A DNA stretch of 17,752 bases. Source: Natrinema soli (lineage in GTDB: Archaea > Halobacteriota > Halobacteria > Halobacteriales > Natrialbaceae). The DNA is taken from positions 1 to 17,752 of the forward strand of contig NZ_JAQIVI010000641.1 in assembly GCF_028618695.1 (NCBI RefSeq), given 5' to 3'. Below, piece by piece: positions 15,187 to 17,752 of this stretch (position 1 is the first letter of the stretch; the number at the start of each line of letters is the position of its first letter). A program made the translations under genes and the position numbers. The notes under the pieces were generated by a model, which saw only the letters and a list, made by a program, of their open reading frames with translations, was not told where the DNA came from and did not search any database.

Positions 15187-16041
15187 ATGAACATAGCCGA
15201 CGCGATGACGCCCCGCGAGGACGTGGTAACCGTCGACCTTCCCGGTACCCGAACCGACGTGCTCGAGTACCTGCAAGAACAGTCGTTTTCGTCCGTGCCG
15301 GTCGTCGAGGAGACCGACGACGGGCTCGAGTACCGGGGTCTGATCTCGCGTGAGACGCTGATCGAACGGCCGGATGAGGACCAGCTGGTCATCCTGATGA
15401 ACGAGGACGTGCCGACGACGACCGCCGGGACGAGCCTCGCGGACGTCGCGCGAACGATGGTCGAGGCGGGCGCGCGCCGCGTCCCGGTCGTCGACGGACA
15501 GTTCGAGGGAATCGTCACGGTGACGGACGTCATTCACGCGATCGCGACGGGCGATCAGGAGACCGACGGCACCGTCGAGTCCCACGCCAGCGAGAACGTG
15601 AACACGACCTACGAGGGCGCACCCCTCCCCGTCGCCGAGCGGGAACTCTCCTACGCGAACGTCCCCTACACGATCGCGCTGGACGACGAGGGCCGGATGA
15701 ACGGCGTCCTCACGGAAGTCGACATCATCGAAGTCGCCCGGATCGTCGAGGGCGAAGAGGAGACGGGCGACAACTTCGGCGATCAGGACGACGACTGGTC
15801 CTGGGAGGGGATCAAGGCCGTCGGCAGCCGCTATCTCCCCACGCGGGACATCGAGATTCCGACGGGGCCGGTCCGAGGGTTCATGAGCGACGACGTCGTG
15901 ATGGTCTCGAGCCAGACGACGATTCAGGAGGCCGCACAGCGGATGATCAGCAACGATATCGAACAGATTCCGATGGTCACGGGCGAAGACCTCGCCGGCA
16001 TCGTCTGTGACGTCGATCTCCTGGAGGCGCTATATGAGTGA
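15187..16041 (+). CDS. Protein of four CBS domains (two Bateman modules)
   Basis: This 284-residue soluble protein is built from four CBS repeats at about 1-60 (MTPREDVVTVDL ... YRGLIS), 66-122 (VPTTTAGTSLADVARTMVEA ... GIVTVTDVI), 130-187 (ANVPYTIALDDEGRMNGVLTEVDI) and 230-284 (MSDDVVMVSSQTTIQEAAQR ... GIVCDVDLLE). An acidic linker with two tryptophans (about 190-215) separates repeats three and four. CBS pairs bind adenine nucleotides such as ATP, AMP or SAM and usually regulate an attached or partner protein. No catalytic domain is attached. The stop overlaps the glyS start by eight bases (ATGAGTGA), so the two are translationally coupled, which hints at a nucleotide-sensing role linked to aminoacylation or translation. 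That link is inference. Confidence 0.93.
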   Translation: MNIADAMTPREDVVTVDLPGTRTDVLEYLQEQSFSSVPVVEETDDGLEYRGLISRETLIERPDEDQLVILMNEDVPTTTAGTSLADVARTMVEAGARRVPVVDGQFEGIVTVTDVIHAIATGDQETDGTVESHASENVNTTYEGAPLPVAERELSYANVPYTIALDDEGRMNGVLTEVDIIEVARIVEGEEETGDNFGDQDDDWSWEGIKAVGSRYLPTRDIEIPTGPVRGFMSDDVVMVSSQTTIQEAAQRMISNDIEQIPMVTGEDLAGIVCDVDLLEALYE

Positions 16042-17752
16042 CCGGGACGGCGCAAACGAAAGCGCCGAGGAACCGACGAGCGAGAAACTGGTCGAACTGG
16101 CCAAACGGCGGGGCTACTTCTTCCAGTCCTCGGGCGCGTACGGCGGCGTCGGCGGCTTCTACACGTTCGGTCCGCAGGGCGCGGCCCTGAAGAGCAACGT
16201 CGAGGACGCCTGGCGCGACCGCTTCGCGCTCGCCGAGGGAAACATGGAGATCGACGCGCCGACGATCATGCCCGAACCCGTCTTCGAGGCGTCGGGCCAC
16301 CTCGATGGCTTCGACGACATGCTCGTCGAGTGTCCCGAGTGTGGCGAGAGCCACCGCGCGGACCACGTCGTCGAGGACAACACGGAGTACGAGGACGCCG
16401 AGAGCCTCCCCATTCCCGAAGTCGAGGACGTCATCGCCGAGTACGAACTCGTCTGTCCGAACTGCGGCGCGGGGCTGGCGGGTCAGGCCGTCGAAGCCTT
16501 CAACCTCATGTTCGCGACGAACATCGGCCCCGGCGACTCGCAGCCGGGCTACCTGCGTCCCGAGACGGCACAGGGAATCTTCGTCGAATTTCCCCGCCTC
16601 AAAGAGTACGCGCGCAACCAGCTCCCCTTCGGCGTGACCCAGATCGGCCGCGCCTACCGCAACGAGATCAGCCCTCGCCGCTCGATCATCCGCACGCGTG
16701 AGTTTACACAGGCCGAACTCGAGTACTTCGTCGATCCCGAGGCCGACGAACCGGATCTCTCGAGCGTCGAGGACGTCGAGGTCATGCTGTACCCGGCCAG
16801 CGAACAGAACGCCGAAGACGGCGAGGCCTTCGAGACGACGATCGGCGACGCCGTCGACGAGGGCATTATCACCGACCAGTGGGTCGCGTACTTCCTCGGC
16901 GTCGCGAAGCCGTGGTACGAATCGGTCGGCGTCGATATGGACCGGTTTCGGTTCCGCCAACACCTCGCGGGCGAGCGGGCCCACTACGCCAGCGACTGCT
17001 GGGACGCCGAAAGCGAAATAGATGGCAACTGGATCGAGATGGCCGGTTTCGCCCACCGGGGCAACTACGACCTCTCGAAGCACGCCGAACACTCCGGCGA
17101 CCGATTCACGATCTTCCGGCAGTACGACGAACCCAGGACCGTCGAGCGCGCCACGGTCGATCCCGACATGAGCTATCTGGGACCGGAGTTCGGCGGTGAC
17201 GCGCAAGCGGTCGTCCAGAAACTCGAGGACCTCGCCGCGCGCGACCGGTCCGCGTTCGACGGCGATACGATCGAAATCGACCTCGAGGGCGAGACCCGCG
17301 AGATTCCCGTCGCAAAGACCGGTTTCACGGTCGAGGAGCAGACCGAAGCGGGTGAGCACGTCACCCCCCACGTCGTCGAACCCTCCTTCGGCGTCGACCG
17401 GACCGTTTACACCGTCCTCCACCACGCCTATCGCGAGGACGAGGTCGCCGACGAGGAGCGCACCTTCCTCGAGCTCGAGCCGGAAGTCGCACCCACGTTC
17501 GTCGGCGTCTTCCCGCTGCAAAACGACGACGAACTCGAGTCCGAAGCGAAAGACGTCGCCGAAGCCCTGCGCGAGGCGGGGCTGTCGGTCACCTACGACG
17601 ACTCGGGGAACATCGGTCGGCGCTACCGTCGTCAGGACGAGGTCGGCACGCCGTTTTGCGTGACGGTGGACTACGAGAGCATCGAGGAGAGCGAGGCGCA
17701 ACGCGCCTCGGGTGACGCGAACGGGGACACCCCGCGAGCGAACGCCGGCGAG
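16034..17752 (+). CDS. glyS: Glycyl-tRNA synthetase (class II); 3' end cut by the window edge
   Basis: The frame is open for 573 codons to the edge. The enzyme charges tRNA-Gly with glycine using ATP. Marks seen: N-terminal GYFFQSSGAYGGVGGFYTFG (28-46) as in archaeal/eukaryotic-type GlyRS, a zinc-like pair of knuckles CPECGESH (100-107) and CPNC (141-144), YLRPETAQGIF, class II motif 2 with Arg209-Asn210-Glu211 (GRAYRNEISPRRS), motif 3 GVDRTVYTVLHHAY (453-466), and the anticodon-binding domain beginning near VAPTFVGVFPLQNDD. The start ATG at 16034 lies inside the end of the CBS gene. After DYESIEES the last 20 residues (EAQRASGDANGDTPRANAGE) look like a low-complexity insert before the expected C-terminal strands outside the window. 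Confidence 0.96.
   Translation, partial: MSDRDGANESAEEPTSEKLVELAKRRGYFFQSSGAYGGVGGFYTFGPQGAALKSNVEDAWRDRFALAEGNMEIDAPTIMPEPVFEASGHLDGFDDMLVECPECGESHRADHVVEDNTEYEDAESLPIPEVEDVIAEYELVCPNCGAGLAGQAVEAFNLMFATNIGPGDSQPGYLRPETAQGIFVEFPRLKEYARNQLPFGVTQIGRAYRNEISPRRSIIRTREFTQAELEYFVDPEADEPDLSSVEDVEVMLYPASEQNAEDGEAFETTIGDAVDEGIITDQWVAYFLGVAKPWYESVGVDMDRFRFRQHLAGERAHYASDCWDAESEIDGNWIEMAGFAHRGNYDLSKHAEHSGDRFTIFRQYDEPRTVERATVDPDMSYLGPEFGGDAQAVVQKLEDLAARDRSAFDGDTIEIDLEGETREIPVAKTGFTVEEQTEAGEHVTPHVVEPSFGVDRTVYTVLHHAYREDEVADEERTFLELEPEVAPTFVGVFPLQNDDELESEAKDVAEALREAGLSVTYDDSGNIGRRYRRQDEVGTPFCVTVDYESIEESEAQRASGDANGDTPRANAGE

Noticed and set aside
14892..15533. 213-codon minus-strand frame
   Set aside because: Only its last 53 codons (14892-15053), preceded by a strong TATA box, look real. 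The rest is antisense to the CBS gene.
15977..17701. 574-codon open frame on the minus strand
   Set aside because: Shadow of glyS on the opposite strand, with no recognisable domain and no promoter.

Overview
This window is chromosomal DNA of a halophilic archaeon (Halobacteria), probably from the Natrialbaceae side of the class. The evidence is high GC, strongly acidic proteins, an archaea-only DNA polymerase D large subunit, a Tat-type lipoprotein signal on the binding protein, and leaderless genes with a TATA-like box about 24-29 bases upstream of the start codon. The family placement is an impression; no 16S gene is present.

Layout, left to right. (1) 1-190, minus: the start of a ketopantoate reductase gene running off the left edge. 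(2) 268-1006, minus: two tandem paralogues of a small haloarchaeal protein with a beta-barrel-like N-terminus and a C-terminal zinc ribbon. (3) 1405-2316, plus: an alpha/beta hydrolase. (4) 2593-6727, minus: a two-gene operon of a PPC/DUF296 protein followed, after one base, by polC (DNA polymerase D large subunit, DP2). A nested inverted repeat lies directly after the polC stop. (5) 7028-13264, plus: a complete five-gene dipeptide/oligopeptide-type ABC importer (Tat lipoprotein binding protein, two permeases, two ATPases). (6) 13437-13592, plus: a possible 51-residue gene with a well-placed promoter. (7) 13787-14143, minus, and 14220-14873, plus: a divergent pair of an HxlR-type regulator with an N-terminal cysteine cluster and a MerB-like organomercurial lyase that keeps the Cys-Asp-Cys catalytic set. 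The shared spacer holds a strong palindrome. (8) 14892-15053, minus: a 53-residue conserved-looking haloarchaeal protein. (9) 15187-17752, plus: a four-CBS-domain protein overlapping glyS (glycyl-tRNA synthetase), which runs off the right edge.

Most of the window is housekeeping (polC, glyS, panE) plus one nutrient importer. The accessory part is 13.4-15.1 kb, where the regulator/lyase pair looks like a self-contained mercury-response module. The two most unusual signals are inside ordinary genes. One is a block of about 60 codons with aberrant codon use centred on the catalytic motif of DP2, which is the site where inteins sit in other archaeal DP2 genes. The other is a 45-base double palindrome that appears to be an in-frame insertion in the PPC-domain gene. 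No tRNA, rRNA, IS transposase or CRISPR array was seen.
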